Of a DNA stretch of 64,000 nucleotides, positions 46,010 to 54,591 are shown piece by piece. How positions within the stretch are numbered: the first letter of the stretch is position 1; every line of letters starts with the position of its first letter. A program made the translations under genes and the position numbers. The notes beneath the pieces are model-generated. The model was not told the origin of the DNA, made no database searches, and saw nothing but the letters and a program-made list of their open reading frames with translations. This stretch comes from Alsobacter metallidurans (GTDB taxonomy: Bacteria > Pseudomonadota > Alphaproteobacteria > Rhizobiales > Beijerinckiaceae). The DNA lies in assembly GCF_014636935.1 (NCBI RefSeq), contig NZ_BMES01000002.1:1359016-1423015 (forward strand). The letters are read 5' to 3'.

Positions 46010-46861
46010 ATGGCCATCTCGCTCTCCGACAGCATGCGCGCCTCTCTCGTCGCCCTCACGAGCATCAACGACGACATGAGCACCTCGCAGACTCGCCTCG
46101 CGACCGGCAAGAAGATCAACACCGCCGCCGACAACGCCGCCGTGTACTTCCAGGCGAAGAACATGACGGACCGCGCCGCAAACCTGGACACGAACACGGC
46201 CACCATGGCTCTGGGCCTCAAGACGATCGCGGCCGGCGTGGAAGGCCTGGCCAACATCAAGAAGATCATGAGCGCCCAGCTCAGCTCGATGCAGAACGCC
46301 AAGACGGGCAGCAATGACGAGCGCAAGGCGGTGGCGGATGCGTTCCGCACCATGCTGGGCCAGATCAACGGTTACGTGAACGACGCCGACGTGCTTGGCC
46401 AGGGCAACCTTCTGAAGGGCAACAAGCTCACGCTGAAGATGAACGACGACGGCTCGAGCACGCAGGACGTCAAACTGAGCGGAGCCGTGGACGCCACCAC
46501 GCTGGGCTTCAACTACACGGCCGCCACGGGCGTCTCGACGGACGCCGATACCGATTTCACGGATGACGTCGCCGGCAACGCCGAACTCGACGCCACCATC
46601 ACGCTGATGACCACGGCGCTGTCCAAGGTGAACACCTCGGCCCTGTCACTCGGCTACCAGAACTCGGTTATCAGCTCCCGCATGGACTTCAACAAAACGC
46701 TGCTGAGCGCATTGAAGGATGGCGCGGACAGCCTGACGGCCGCCGACATCAGCGAGGAAGCCGCCAAGGTCGGCGCCGCGCAGACCCGCCAGAGCTTCGT
46801 GATGAACGGGTTGAGCATCACCAAGCAGTCAGAGCAGAGCCTGCTGCAGCTGATGCGCTGA
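46010..46861 (+). CDS. Flagellin 1 (short, class B)
   Basis: 283-residue filament protein starting at ATG 46010. The N-terminal D0/D1 reads MAISLSDSMRASLVALTSINDDMSTSQTRLATGKKINTAADN, and the C-terminal D1/D0 ends GLSITKQSEQSLLQLMR. The central variable domain is short. It groups with flagellin 2 (SINDDM/SLNDDM start, SITKQ/SLTKQ end, final LLR or LMR) and differs from flagellins 3-5, which end in GxLRLF. An upstream in-frame extension exists in an AT-rich leader of about 210 bases, but ATG 46010 is the flagellin-typical start. Exported without a signal peptide by the flagellar system. Confidence 0.9.
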   Translation: MAISLSDSMRASLVALTSINDDMSTSQTRLATGKKINTAADNAAVYFQAKNMTDRAANLDTNTATMALGLKTIAAGVEGLANIKKIMSAQLSSMQNAKTGSNDERKAVADAFRTMLGQINGYVNDADVLGQGNLLKGNKLTLKMNDDGSSTQDVKLSGAVDATTLGFNYTAATGVSTDADTDFTDDVAGNAELDATITLMTTALSKVNTSALSLGYQNSVISSRMDFNKTLLSALKDGADSLTAADISEEAAKVGAAQTRQSFVMNGLSITKQSEQSLLQLMR

Positions 46862-46882
46862 GATTTTTTGAAGCCGAAGAAC

Positions 46883-46907
46883 AGGGCGGGAGCGATCCCG
46901 CCCTTTT
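46883..46907 (+). terminator. Terminator of flagellin 1
   Basis: Stem AGGGCGGGA / TCCCGCCCT with GCGA loop and TTT tail, 21 bases past the stop. Confidence 0.88.
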
Positions 46908-47070
46908 CGCTGTTGAGGCCAGTTGCCAGACGCAAACATCCTGAGTTGAAAAGTATAATTATTGCAACTTAAGCGAGTTTACATATTTTTTTAGGTTACT
47001 TCGGCATTATCCTTAGCAAGTTCCGATCCGGCTCTCGTCGAGACGCCGCGCTTGATAAAGGAATATCCCG

Positions 47071-48465
47071 ATGGCGACCCCGATTTCCGGCCAGATGCGT
47101 GCAAACCTGCTCGCCGTGACCTCCCTGAACGATGACATGACCATGACCCAGAACCGGTTGAACACCGGCCGCAAGGTCAACACCGCGCTCGACGATCCGG
47201 CGACCTACTTCAAGGCGCAGAATTTCACGAACCGGGCGTCGTCGATCGACGGCGTGAACAAGAACATCGCGCTGGCGATGAGCAACGTGAAGCAGGCCGA
47301 CGGCGCCATGACCACGATGCTGAAGAACATGAACGCCCAGCTGACCGCCATGAAGGACGCCAAATCGGTGGCGTCGGGCACCGCGGCCGCGGCTGTAGCG
47401 ATCACCGGCAAGGTGGCGTTCGCGGCCACAGACAGCATGTTGGACGTCGCCGCCAACAACATGAACGCCAACAAATTCCAGAACGGCGACGTGGTCTCGA
47501 TGACGATCACGAACAGCGCCGGCGTTAGCCAGACACGATTCTTCCAGGCCGCCACCACGCCCGCGACGACTGGAAACGGCCTCACGGCCACTACAGGCAT
47601 CCAATTCAACGACGCCAAGTCGTTGATGGACGCCGTAAAGGCGGCTTTCGGCGACACGCAAATCACCGTCCCGACGCTTGGCGCCACGGCTGCGAACCTG
47701 AGCCTGACGCTGAAGGATCCGGCCAGCAGCCTGAACATCACCCAGGTCACCAACAAGTTGAACACCGGCGATGTCGCCGCGTCGAACAACGTCGCCGATA
47801 TCGGCGCGATTTTCGGCATGCCGACGGCCGCTGCCGCTTTGGCTGCGCCGCCCGTGGTGTCTGACCTGGCGCAAGGCCGGAGCATCACCTATTCGCCGAC
47901 CGCCGCAACAGTGAACCAGGCCTCGCTCGACACCCGCAAGGCGGTCGCCGACGGTTATCGGACCATGCTGAACCAGATGTCGGCGCTCGTTTCCGACGCC
48001 TATGTGCCTGGACAGGTCAACCTTCTGAACACCGCGGCCGGCAACGTGGTCAACCTGAACGCGGACGGCTCCAACAAGCAGACGCTTAAGCTGGGCTCCA
48101 TGCTGGACGTCGCCACGCTGGGGTTCAACTTCAACGTCGCGACGCAGGCCTCCACGGACGCCACGGGCAATTTCGCCACTGACGTGGAACTCCAGAACGC
48201 CATGAACAAGCTCGACAAGGCGATCCAGACGGTCACCCGAGAGCAGAAATCCTTGGCCAACCAGAGCGCCATGCTGAACAACCGTTCGAGCTTCAACAAG
48301 GACATGATGAACGATCTGAACGGCAACTCGGACCTGCTGATAGCGGCCGACGCGACGGTGGAAGCCGCAAACCTGGCCTCCATGCAAACCAAGCAGGCGT
48401 TCGCCACCAACAACATGTCGCTGACCAAGCAGAACGAATCCGGACTTATCCAGCTTCTGCGCTGA
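47071..48465 (+). CDS. Flagellin 2 (class B)
   Basis: 464 residues from ATG 47071 (AAAGGA upstream). The N-terminus MATPISGQMRANLLAVTSLNDDMTMTQNRLNTGRKVNTALDDPATYFKAQ and the C-terminus QTKQAFATNNMSLTKQNESGLIQLLR are those of a filament flagellin of the same class as flagellin 1. It is longer because of an inserted variable domain at about residues 105-270. It has its own terminator, and a FlaF paralogue follows 172 bases after its stop. Predicted secreted filament subunit. Confidence 0.9.
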   Translation: MATPISGQMRANLLAVTSLNDDMTMTQNRLNTGRKVNTALDDPATYFKAQNFTNRASSIDGVNKNIALAMSNVKQADGAMTTMLKNMNAQLTAMKDAKSVASGTAAAAVAITGKVAFAATDSMLDVAANNMNANKFQNGDVVSMTITNSAGVSQTRFFQAATTPATTGNGLTATTGIQFNDAKSLMDAVKAAFGDTQITVPTLGATAANLSLTLKDPASSLNITQVTNKLNTGDVAASNNVADIGAIFGMPTAAAALAAPPVVSDLAQGRSITYSPTAATVNQASLDTRKAVADGYRTMLNQMSALVSDAYVPGQVNLLNTAAGNVVNLNADGSNKQTLKLGSMLDVATLGFNFNVATQASTDATGNFATDVELQNAMNKLDKAIQTVTREQKSLANQSAMLNNRSSFNKDMMNDLNGNSDLLIAADATVEAANLASMQTKQAFATNNMSLTKQNESGLIQLLR

Positions 48466-48487
48466 TACCGGCCACAATCACGAAGAC

Positions 48488-48521
48488 AAACGGCAGGCCT
48501 CGCGCCTGCCGTTTCTGTTTT
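48488..48521 (+). terminator. Terminator of flagellin 2
   Basis: Perfect 11-pair stem AAACGGCAGGC / GCCTGCCGTTT, five-base loop, then CTGTTTT. Confidence 0.88.
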
Positions 48522-48637
48522 CTGCGTCACAAAAAGATCATCAAATCTACGCGCTTACGTAATTTTAACCACGATCAGCTTTGATGAACGACGAACCCCG
48601 AAGGGTTCAGAACATCCAGAAGGAGCTACCGACGCCG

Positions 48638-49012
48638 ATGAGCTACGCCAAGCACGCGCATGCCTATGGCCAGGCGAGCAAGGCCGGCCTGTCCGGCCGG
48701 GAGCTGGAAGCCGCCGTTCTGATCGAATGCGCCGCCGACCTGCAGCGCGGCGTCATGGCGCTCGAGACCCAGCCCCGGCTGCTGGACGAGGCGCTGGCCA
48801 AGAACCGGAAGCTGTGGAGCATCCTGGCGGCGGGCGCGACCGAGGCCGACAATCCGCTCCCGCGCGACCTCAAGGCCAATATGGGGCGCCTCGCGATCTT
48901 CGTGTTCAACCGGACGCTGGACCTCGTGATGAAGCCCACCCCCGAAGCCGTGCAGCCGCTGATCGACATCAACCGCAACATCGCGGCAGGCCTGCGCGGC
49001 TCGCCGGCCTGA
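48638..49012 (+). CDS. flaF: FlaF-like flagellin chaperone/regulator, paralogue 1
   Basis: 124 residues from ATG 48638 (MSYAKHAHAYGQ). Clear FlaF family: LSGRELEAAVLIECAADLQRG, KNRKLWSILAAGATEADNPLPRDLKANMGRLAIFVFNRTLDLVMKPTPEAVQPLIDINRNIAAGLR. It aligns along its length with the second FlaF at 54133 (NRKLWTILASSATEETSPLPMALKQNVASLAFFVFNRSLDV), with the same length but clear divergence. In Caulobacter FlaF is needed for flagellin secretion and control. Placement right after the class B flagellins suggests it serves them. AAGGAG lies 18 bases upstream. Confidence 0.87.
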   Translation: MSYAKHAHAYGQASKAGLSGRELEAAVLIECAADLQRGVMALETQPRLLDEALAKNRKLWSILAAGATEADNPLPRDLKANMGRLAIFVFNRTLDLVMKPTPEAVQPLIDINRNIAAGLRGSPA

Positions 49013-49252
49013 ACTCTCTCGCGCCTCGCAACGGCAGGCGCCGCCCAGGTTGTTGCGCGAGAAGCCCGACCCGAAAGCCGCCGCGCGCCTCTGCCGGCGG
49101 CTTACCACGTCTTCACGCTTTCTTCACCACGCCGGCCAATCAGCCCCCCTACCCGCCTCCACAACCCGCACAACCACAAACACAACCATTCCGAGTAAGC
49201 AGTCCTTCAGACCTGCACGCCTAGGTTGTCCCCTGTCGCGAGTATCGCGGCC

Positions 49253-49285
49253 CGGCAGAACGCCGGTTCATACCAGAAAGGTGAC
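49253..49285 (+). promoter_or_regulatory. Flagellin 3 leader hairpin and conserved block
   Basis: CGGCAGAACGCCG folds as a small stem with a CAGAAC-containing loop; 14 bases on comes ACCAGAAAGGTGAC, including the ribosome site. Nearly the same block precedes flagellin 4. Confidence 0.6.
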
Positions 49286-49290
49286 CTCCC

Positions 49291-50583
49291 ATGGCCGTAG
49301 CCATTTCCGCTGGCGTGCGTAACGCCCTCGCTTCCCTCCAGTCCGTTCAGTCGCAGGCTCAGGCGACGCAGAACCGTCTGGCGACCGGCCGCAAGGTCAA
49401 CTCCGCCGTCGACAACGCCGTCAACTACTTCACGGCCGCCGGCCTGAACGACCGCTCCAGCCAGCTCTCGGGCCTGCTGGACGGCATGAGCAACGCGGTT
49501 CAGACCATCCAGGCCGCCTCCAAGGGCCTCGACAGCATCACCAAGCTGGTCCAGTCCGCGCAGTCCACGATCAAGCAGGCCCAGGCGGACGCTCTCGCGA
49601 ACCGTCCCACCAAGGCCGGTTCGGTCGGCCTCTCGAGCACGGCTGAAGCCGCTCTCACGGGCAAGAGCGTCAAGGACACCACCCTCGACAAGGTGCTCGA
49701 AGGCACCACCGCGACCGCGACTGCGTCCACGGCCGGCGTCGTCGGCGTGGCGGCTGGCAGCGACGTCGTGATCACGGCGGGCAACTCCACCTACAAGTTC
49801 ACCACGAACAGCACCATGACGGTGCGCGACTTCGTGAACAACATCAACAACTCCGGCATCGCGACCGCTTCGATCGACGATAACGGCAAGTTCACGATCA
49901 CGGGCTCGGGCTCCAGCGCCCTGAAGTTCAGCGTCGGCACGGCGGCGTCCACGGACGGCGCGTCCAACACCAAGCTGAACGGACCGTCCGGCACGGGCTT
50001 CGCGGCGACTGACTACACCACCACGGCGTTTACCTCGACCGCGACTTCCACCACGCGTTCGAACCTGATCCAGCAGTTCAACGACCTGCGGACGCAGATC
50101 GACAACCTGTCCAAGGACTCGGGCTTCAACGGCTCGAACCTGCTCGACGGCAACAAGCTGTCGATCGTGTTCAACGAGAAGACCGGCTCCAACCAGAACA
50201 AGCTCGACGTGCAGGGTCAGACCATCACGGCGGCCAACCTGGGCATTGGCACGGCGGCGAACGGCGGATCCGGCACGGCCGGCTCGACCAACTTCCAGGA
50301 CGACGCCGAGCTCGCCAACGCCGGCCAGGCGCTGACGAACGCTCTCAGCTCGATCCGGTCGTTCGCCTCGACCCTGGGCTCCAGCCTCTCGATCGTTCAG
50401 ACCCGTCAGGACTTCACCAAGTCCATGATCGACACCCTGAGCGTCGGCGCCGACAGCCTGGTCAACGCTGACCAGAACCAGGAAGCCGCCACCCTCCTCG
50501 CGTTGCAGACCCGCCAGCAGCTCTCGCAGACCTCGCTGTCGCTCTCCAACCAGGCGGACCAGGGCATCCTGCGCCTGTTCTGA
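49291..50583 (+). CDS. Flagellin 3 (class A)
   Basis: 430-residue flagellin, ATG 49291 with AAGGTGA ribosome site. N-terminal MAVAISAGVRNALASLQSVQSQAQATQNRLATGRKVNSAVDNAVNYFTAAGLNDR and C-terminal NQEAATLLALQTRQQLSQTSLSLSNQADQGILRLF, both shared with flagellins 4 and 5. The variable centre is Thr/Ala/Gly-rich. It is the first of three class A copies in tandem, each with its own leader and, for 3 and 4, its own terminator. Exported filament subunit. Confidence 0.95.
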   Translation: MAVAISAGVRNALASLQSVQSQAQATQNRLATGRKVNSAVDNAVNYFTAAGLNDRSSQLSGLLDGMSNAVQTIQAASKGLDSITKLVQSAQSTIKQAQADALANRPTKAGSVGLSSTAEAALTGKSVKDTTLDKVLEGTTATATASTAGVVGVAAGSDVVITAGNSTYKFTTNSTMTVRDFVNNINNSGIATASIDDNGKFTITGSGSSALKFSVGTAASTDGASNTKLNGPSGTGFAATDYTTTAFTSTATSTTRSNLIQQFNDLRTQIDNLSKDSGFNGSNLLDGNKLSIVFNEKTGSNQNKLDVQGQTITAANLGIGTAANGGSGTAGSTNFQDDAELANAGQALTNALSSIRSFASTLGSSLSIVQTRQDFTKSMIDTLSVGADSLVNADQNQEAATLLALQTRQQLSQTSLSLSNQADQGILRLF

Positions 50584-50606
50584 TCCAGAACGGATCTTCG
50601 ACAAAG

Positions 50607-50634
50607 AGGCGGGGCCAAAAGCCCCGCCTTTTTT
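50607..50634 (+). terminator. Terminator of flagellin 3
   Basis: Stem AGGCGGGGC / GCCCCGCCT, CAAAA loop, T6 run. Confidence 0.93.
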
Positions 50635-50848
50635 GCGTTTGGGCAAAACCCTTCGCGCGGCGGTGTAAGGCGCTGAATCGAAACGCGAAGCACAGTCCGC
50701 TAAGACGTGGAATCGCTTAAGGTTTCGTTCAGCATAAAGGGCGGCCCCTGCAACTTCGGGTGGCCAAAAAAATGATTTCAATCAAGATTTTAAGCAGCGC
50801 TTCATAATCGCAGCTCTAGCGTGTCACTGCCTGGCGAAACAACCGGGT
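50635..50848 (+). promoter_or_regulatory. Flagellin 4 upstream region with two CtrA-like half-matches
   Basis: The 301-base gap before flagellin 4 has no gene. Two sites, 50717-50731 (TTAAGGTTTCGTTCA) and 50790-50804 (TTAAGCAGCGCTTCA), share the form TTAA-N7-TTCA, one base off the CtrA consensus in the second half-site. Tentative. Confidence 0.35.
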
Positions 50849-50881
50849 CGGCAGAATGCCGTTTCTGACCAGAAAGGTGAC
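50849..50881 (+). promoter_or_regulatory. Flagellin 4 leader hairpin and conserved block
   Basis: CGGCAGAATGCCG hairpin followed by ACCAGAAAGGTGAC, matching the flagellin 3 leader in sequence and spacing to the start codon. Confidence 0.6.
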
Positions 50882-50884
50882 ACC

Positions 50885-52189
50885 ATGCCCACAGCCATCA
50901 CGTCCGGCGTTCGCAACGCCCTCAATGCTCTCCAGTCCATTTCGGGCGACGCGCAGGTCTCCCAGCAGCGCCTGGCTACCGGCCGCAAGGTGAACTCGGC
51001 CGTCGACAACGCCGTCAACTACTTCACCAGCATCTCGCTGAACTCGCGCGCCGACCAGTTCACAAGTTTGCTGGACGGCATGTCCAACGCCGTGCAGACC
51101 ATCAACGCGGCCTCCAAGGGCATCGACAACATCACGACGTTGATCAAGTCCGCCCAGTCCACCGTCAAGCAGATGCAGGCCGAAGCCACCGCCAACCGGC
51201 CCACCAAGACCGGCACGGCGCTGACGACCGCGGCGGAATCTGCGCTGACCGGCAAGAGCCTCAAGGACACCACGCTCGACAAGCTCATCGGCGGCGCCGC
51301 CGCCGTCACCGCGACGGCCTCCGTGGTCGGTAACCTCGGCGCCGGCGCGGGCGTCGCCACCGCGCTCACCATCGTGTCGGGCACAACCACCTTCACGTCC
51401 AACGCGCTCAGCAGCACGACCTCGACGGTTCGCGACTTCGTCAACGAGATCAACAAATCAGGCATCGCGACAGCGTCCATCAACGACAGCGGCCAGCTTG
51501 TCGTGAACGGCACCGGCTCAAACACGGTGCAGATCGGCTACGGCCAGGGCGCCACCAACGCGGCGGCTCTCACGGCAGCGCAGTCCGGCACGGGCAACAC
51601 CGCCTTCGGCCTCGCGACAACCGACTACACCACCGGCATCGCGGCGTCGGGCGGCAATTCCGCCGTACGCGCCAACCTCATCCAGCAGTTCAACGACCTG
51701 CGCTCACAGATTGACAATCTCGCCGAGGACGCCGGCTTCAACGGCACCAACCTGCTCAACGGCAACAAGCTGTCCGTGGTCTTCAACGAGAAAACCGGAT
51801 CGGACCAGAACAAGCTCGACGTGCAGGGCCAGACCATCACGTCGTCGAACCTCGGCGTCCTGACGGCCGGCACCACCACGAGCGCCACGACCTTCAACGT
51901 CCAGAACGACACCGACCTGAGCACGGTGGCGGATTCGCTGACCTCGGCGCTGTCCTCGCTGAAGTCCACCTCGTCGAGCCTGGGGTCGAGCCTCTCTATC
52001 GTGCAGGCCCGGCAGGATTTCAGCAGGTCGCTGATCACCAACCTGCAGACCGGCGCGGACAACCTCGTCAACGCCGACCAGAACCAGGAAGCCGCCACGC
52101 TCCTCGCGCTGCAGACGCGCCAGCAGCTCGGACAGACGGCGCTGTCGCTGTCCAACCAGGCTGCCCAGGGAGTGCTGCGCCTGTTCTGA
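50885..52189 (+). CDS. Flagellin 4 (class A)
   Basis: 434 residues, ATG 50885. Starts MPTAITSGVRNALNALQSISGDAQVSQQRLATGRKVNSAVDNAVNYFTSISLNSR and ends QTRQQLGQTALSLSNQAAQGVLRLF. It matches flagellins 3 and 5 in both conserved ends and in the middle stretch NGNKLSVVFNEKTGSDQNKLDVQGQTIT. The central domain differs in detail. It has its own leader and a very strong terminator, so it is expressed independently of its neighbours. Confidence 0.95.
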   Translation: MPTAITSGVRNALNALQSISGDAQVSQQRLATGRKVNSAVDNAVNYFTSISLNSRADQFTSLLDGMSNAVQTINAASKGIDNITTLIKSAQSTVKQMQAEATANRPTKTGTALTTAAESALTGKSLKDTTLDKLIGGAAAVTATASVVGNLGAGAGVATALTIVSGTTTFTSNALSSTTSTVRDFVNEINKSGIATASINDSGQLVVNGTGSNTVQIGYGQGATNAAALTAAQSGTGNTAFGLATTDYTTGIAASGGNSAVRANLIQQFNDLRSQIDNLAEDAGFNGTNLLNGNKLSVVFNEKTGSDQNKLDVQGQTITSSNLGVLTAGTTTSATTFNVQNDTDLSTVADSLTSALSSLKSTSSSLGSSLSIVQARQDFSRSLITNLQTGADNLVNADQNQEAATLLALQTRQQLGQTALSLSNQAAQGVLRLF

Positions 52190-52214
52190 TCGCGGCGCCG
52201 CACAACAGGTAGCC

Positions 52215-52249
52215 GGAAGGCGGGGGCGCTCCCCCGCCTTCCCTTTTTT
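52215..52249 (+). terminator. Terminator of flagellin 4
   Basis: Perfect 12-pair stem GGAAGGCGGGGG / CCCCCGCCTTCC, CGCT loop, then C and T6. Confidence 0.94.
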
Positions 52250-52300
52250 GGCGAGCGGGGTCATCCATTTGCGCCTCTTGGTTGTTTTTTTCGAGTTCGG

Positions 52301-52315
52301 TTAACCTTTGGTTAG
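52301..52315 (+). promoter_or_regulatory. CtrA-like box upstream of flagellin 5
   Basis: TTAACCTTTGGTTAG: TTAA-N7-TTAG, one base from consensus. A further TTAA follows at 52318, within GGTTAGGGTTAACAACC. About 75-85 bases upstream of the start. Confidence 0.45.
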
Positions 52316-52360
52316 GGTTAACAACCAATGATTGCGTCGATCGGCGGGGTGCAACCCGCT

Positions 52361-52377
52361 CCGTCAGAATGAAACGG
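52361..52377 (+). promoter_or_regulatory. Flagellin 5 leader hairpin
   Basis: CCGTCAGAATGAAACGG: a CCGT/ACGG stem with CAGAATG in the loop, comparable with the leaders of flagellins 3 and 4, 11 bases before the start codon. Confidence 0.4.
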
Positions 52378-52387
52378 ATCGACGCCC

Positions 52388-53698
52388 ATGGCCACCAATA
52401 CCGTCCTGTCTCAAGGAGTTCGCAACAACCTTCTCGCCTTGCAAGACGTCGCGGGGCAGTCGACCGTCGTCCAGCAAAGGCTGGCCACGGGCCGGAAGGT
52501 CAATTCTGCGGTCGACAACGCAGTGAACTACTTCACGAACCTTGGGCTCAACGATCGAGCCAACCAGCTCTCGAGCCTGCTCGACGGCATGTCCAACTCG
52601 GTGCAGACCATCCAGGCCGCATCCAAGGGCATCGACTCGATCACCAAGCTGATCCAGACCGCGCAATCCACCATCAAGCAGGCGCAGGCCGACGCGCTGG
52701 CGAACAGGCCCACCAAGTCCGGCACGGCTCTCTCGACGGCGGCGGAAGTCACCGCAACGGGATCGAGCCTCAAGGACGTGACGCTGAACAAGGTGCTGGG
52801 CGGCGCCGCGGCCGTGGCGGCGACCTCCTCGACGGCGGGCGCGGTCGGCATCGGCGCGGGCGCCTCCGTGGCGCTGACGCTCACCTCCGGCAGCACGACC
52901 TACACGTCCTACGCGCTGACGCAGACGTCGACGGTGCGTGACCTCGTAGCCGAGATCAACAAGTCCGGCATCGCCACCGCGAGCGTGGACGACAACGGCA
53001 AGCTCGTGGTCACGGGCTCGGGCTCCAACACGCTGCAGATCGGCGTCGGCCAGGGCGCGAGCAACGCCGCGGCGCTGACCTCCGCGCAGGCCGGCGGCTC
53101 CAACGTGGCGCTCGGCTTCCTGGCGGCGGACGCCACCACGGGCGTGGCCTCGGCGGGCGGCTCCTCGGCCATCCGCTCCAACCTGATTCAGCAGTTCAAC
53201 GACCTGCGCACGCAGATCGACCAGCTCGCCAAGGACGCCGGATACAACGGCACCAACCTGCTCGACGGCGACAAGCTCTCGATCATCTTCAACGAGAAGA
53301 CCGGCGCCAACCAGAACAAGCTGGACGTCCAGGGCACGACCATGACGGCCGCCAACCTGGGCATCCTGCAGGCCAGCACCACCACGTCGGCGACCAGCTT
53401 CAACATCCAGAACGACGTGGACCTCACCCAGGCTTCGGACGCGTTGACCACCGCGCTGGCCTCGCTGCGCTCCACGGCCTCCAACCTCGGCTCCAACCTG
53501 GCGGTCGCGCAGACCCGGCAGGAATTCACCCGCAACATGATGACGACGCTGCAGACCGGCGCCGACTACCTCGTCAACGCGGACCAGAACGCCGAAGCCG
53601 CGAACCTGCTGGCCTTGCAGACCCGCCAGCAGCTCAGCCAGACGGCGCTGTCGCTCTCCAACCAGGCCGACCAGGGCGTGCTAAGGCTGTTCGGCTGA
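52388..53698 (+). CDS. Flagellin 5 (class A)
   Basis: 436 residues, ATG 52388. Starts MATNTVLSQGVRNNLLALQDVAGQSTVVQQRLATGRKVNSAVDNAVNYFTNLGLNDR and ends QTRQQLSQTALSLSNQADQGVLRLFG, with one extra C-terminal Gly relative to flagellins 3 and 4. No T-rich terminator follows, and flbT starts 58 bases later, so flagellin 5, flbT and flaF2 may share a transcript. No strong ribosome site is visible just before the start. Confidence 0.94.
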   Translation: MATNTVLSQGVRNNLLALQDVAGQSTVVQQRLATGRKVNSAVDNAVNYFTNLGLNDRANQLSSLLDGMSNSVQTIQAASKGIDSITKLIQTAQSTIKQAQADALANRPTKSGTALSTAAEVTATGSSLKDVTLNKVLGGAAAVAATSSTAGAVGIGAGASVALTLTSGSTTYTSYALTQTSTVRDLVAEINKSGIATASVDDNGKLVVTGSGSNTLQIGVGQGASNAAALTSAQAGGSNVALGFLAADATTGVASAGGSSAIRSNLIQQFNDLRTQIDQLAKDAGYNGTNLLDGDKLSIIFNEKTGANQNKLDVQGTTMTAANLGILQASTTTSATSFNIQNDVDLTQASDALTTALASLRSTASNLGSNLAVAQTRQEFTRNMMTTLQTGADYLVNADQNAEAANLLALQTRQQLSQTALSLSNQADQGVLRLFG

Positions 53699-53756
53699 TC
53701 GCCGGGCGGCCGGGGCCAGCCCCGATCAATCAGGTTTCCGGTCCAGGAGGGACGAC

Positions 53757-54149
53757 ATGGCGCTCAAGGTCGAACTCAAGCCAAACGAGCGGATCATTAT
53801 CGGCAACGTCGTGCTGCGCAACGCCGACGCGCGCATCCGCTTCTTTATCGAGGGGCATGCGCCGATCTTGCGCGAGAAGGACATCCTCACGGCCGAAACC
53901 GCCGACACGCCAGCCAAGAAGATCTACCTGGCCGTGCAGCTCATGTACCTGGACCAGGACACGGCGCGCTATCACGATGCTTATTTCCAGCTCGTGCGCG
54001 ACTTCCTGAGCGCCGCGCCCAGCGCTTTACCATTAGTTGCAGAAATCAATAACCTAATCTTAAGTGGTGATATCTACAAAGCCTTGAAGGCTTCGAAGAA
54101 GCTGATCGACTACGAGGCGGAGTTGCTATCCCATGCAGTACGCGGCTAA
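53757..54149 (+). CDS. flbT: Flagellin biosynthesis repressor FlbT
   Basis: 130 residues, GGAGG six bases before ATG 53757. Family signature throughout: LKVELKPNERIIIGNVVLRNADARIRFFIEGHAPILREKDILTAETADTPAKKIYLAVQLMYLDQD, then INNLILSGDIYKALKASKKLIDYEAELL. In Caulobacter FlbT binds the 5' leader of flagellin mRNA and destabilises it until the hook is complete. Its target here may be the hairpin elements before the flagellin genes. Overlaps flaF2 by 17 bases, so the two are translationally coupled. Confidence 0.96.
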   Translation: MALKVELKPNERIIIGNVVLRNADARIRFFIEGHAPILREKDILTAETADTPAKKIYLAVQLMYLDQDTARYHDAYFQLVRDFLSAAPSALPLVAEINNLILSGDIYKALKASKKLIDYEAELLSHAVRG

Positions 54150-54507
54150 CGCATACGCGAAAACGCAAACAGCCGCCCTGCCCCCGCGCGATCTCGAAGC
54201 CACGCTCCTTCTGAAGGCGGCCAGCCGCCTCCAGGCCCTGCTCGACGACTGGGAAGGTCGCAAGCAGGATGTCGATTCCGCCGTCACGTATAACCGCAAG
54301 CTCTGGACCATCCTGGCCTCGTCGGCCACCGAGGAAACCAGCCCGCTGCCGATGGCGCTGAAGCAGAACGTCGCCAGCCTGGCGTTCTTTGTGTTCAACC
54401 GCAGCCTGGACGTGATGATCGCGCCCGCTCCGGAGAAAATCTCGCCGCTGGTGAACATCAACCGCGAAATCGCCGCCGGCCTGCGCGCCCGCCCCCAGGC
54501 CGCCTGA
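54133..54507 (+). CDS. flaF: FlaF flagellin chaperone/regulator, paralogue 2
   Basis: 124 residues, ATG 54133 inside the end of flbT. QYAANAYAKTQTAALPPRDLEATLLLKAASRLQALLDDWE, then NRKLWTILASSATEETSPLPMALKQNVASLAFFVFNRSLDVMIAPAPEKISPLVNINREIAAGLRARPQ. The flbT-flaF pair is the canonical arrangement in alphaproteobacteria, so this is the probable orthologue, and the copy at 48638 the extra one. FlaF acts antagonistically to FlbT and assists flagellin secretion in Caulobacter. Convergent with flgL. Confidence 0.94.
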   Translation: MQYAANAYAKTQTAALPPRDLEATLLLKAASRLQALLDDWEGRKQDVDSAVTYNRKLWTILASSATEETSPLPMALKQNVASLAFFVFNRSLDVMIAPAPEKISPLVNINREIAAGLRARPQAA

Positions 54508-54591
54508 GCGGCCCGTTCGCGTTCCGGCTGCCCGCCCGGCGGCCTCTCCCGGTCATCACACGCCGAAGCCAGACGACGCCGGCTTCCTGCC

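Noticed and set aside
46940..47070. Sigma-54 promoter before flagellin 2 (GGCATTATCCTTAGC)
   Set aside because: The GG to GC distance is 11 instead of 10 bases and the TTGC is broken.
53701..53727. Terminator between flagellin 5 and flbT (GGGG/CCCC dyad)
   Set aside because: The stem is short with a tiny loop and no T run, so read-through into flbT is more likely.
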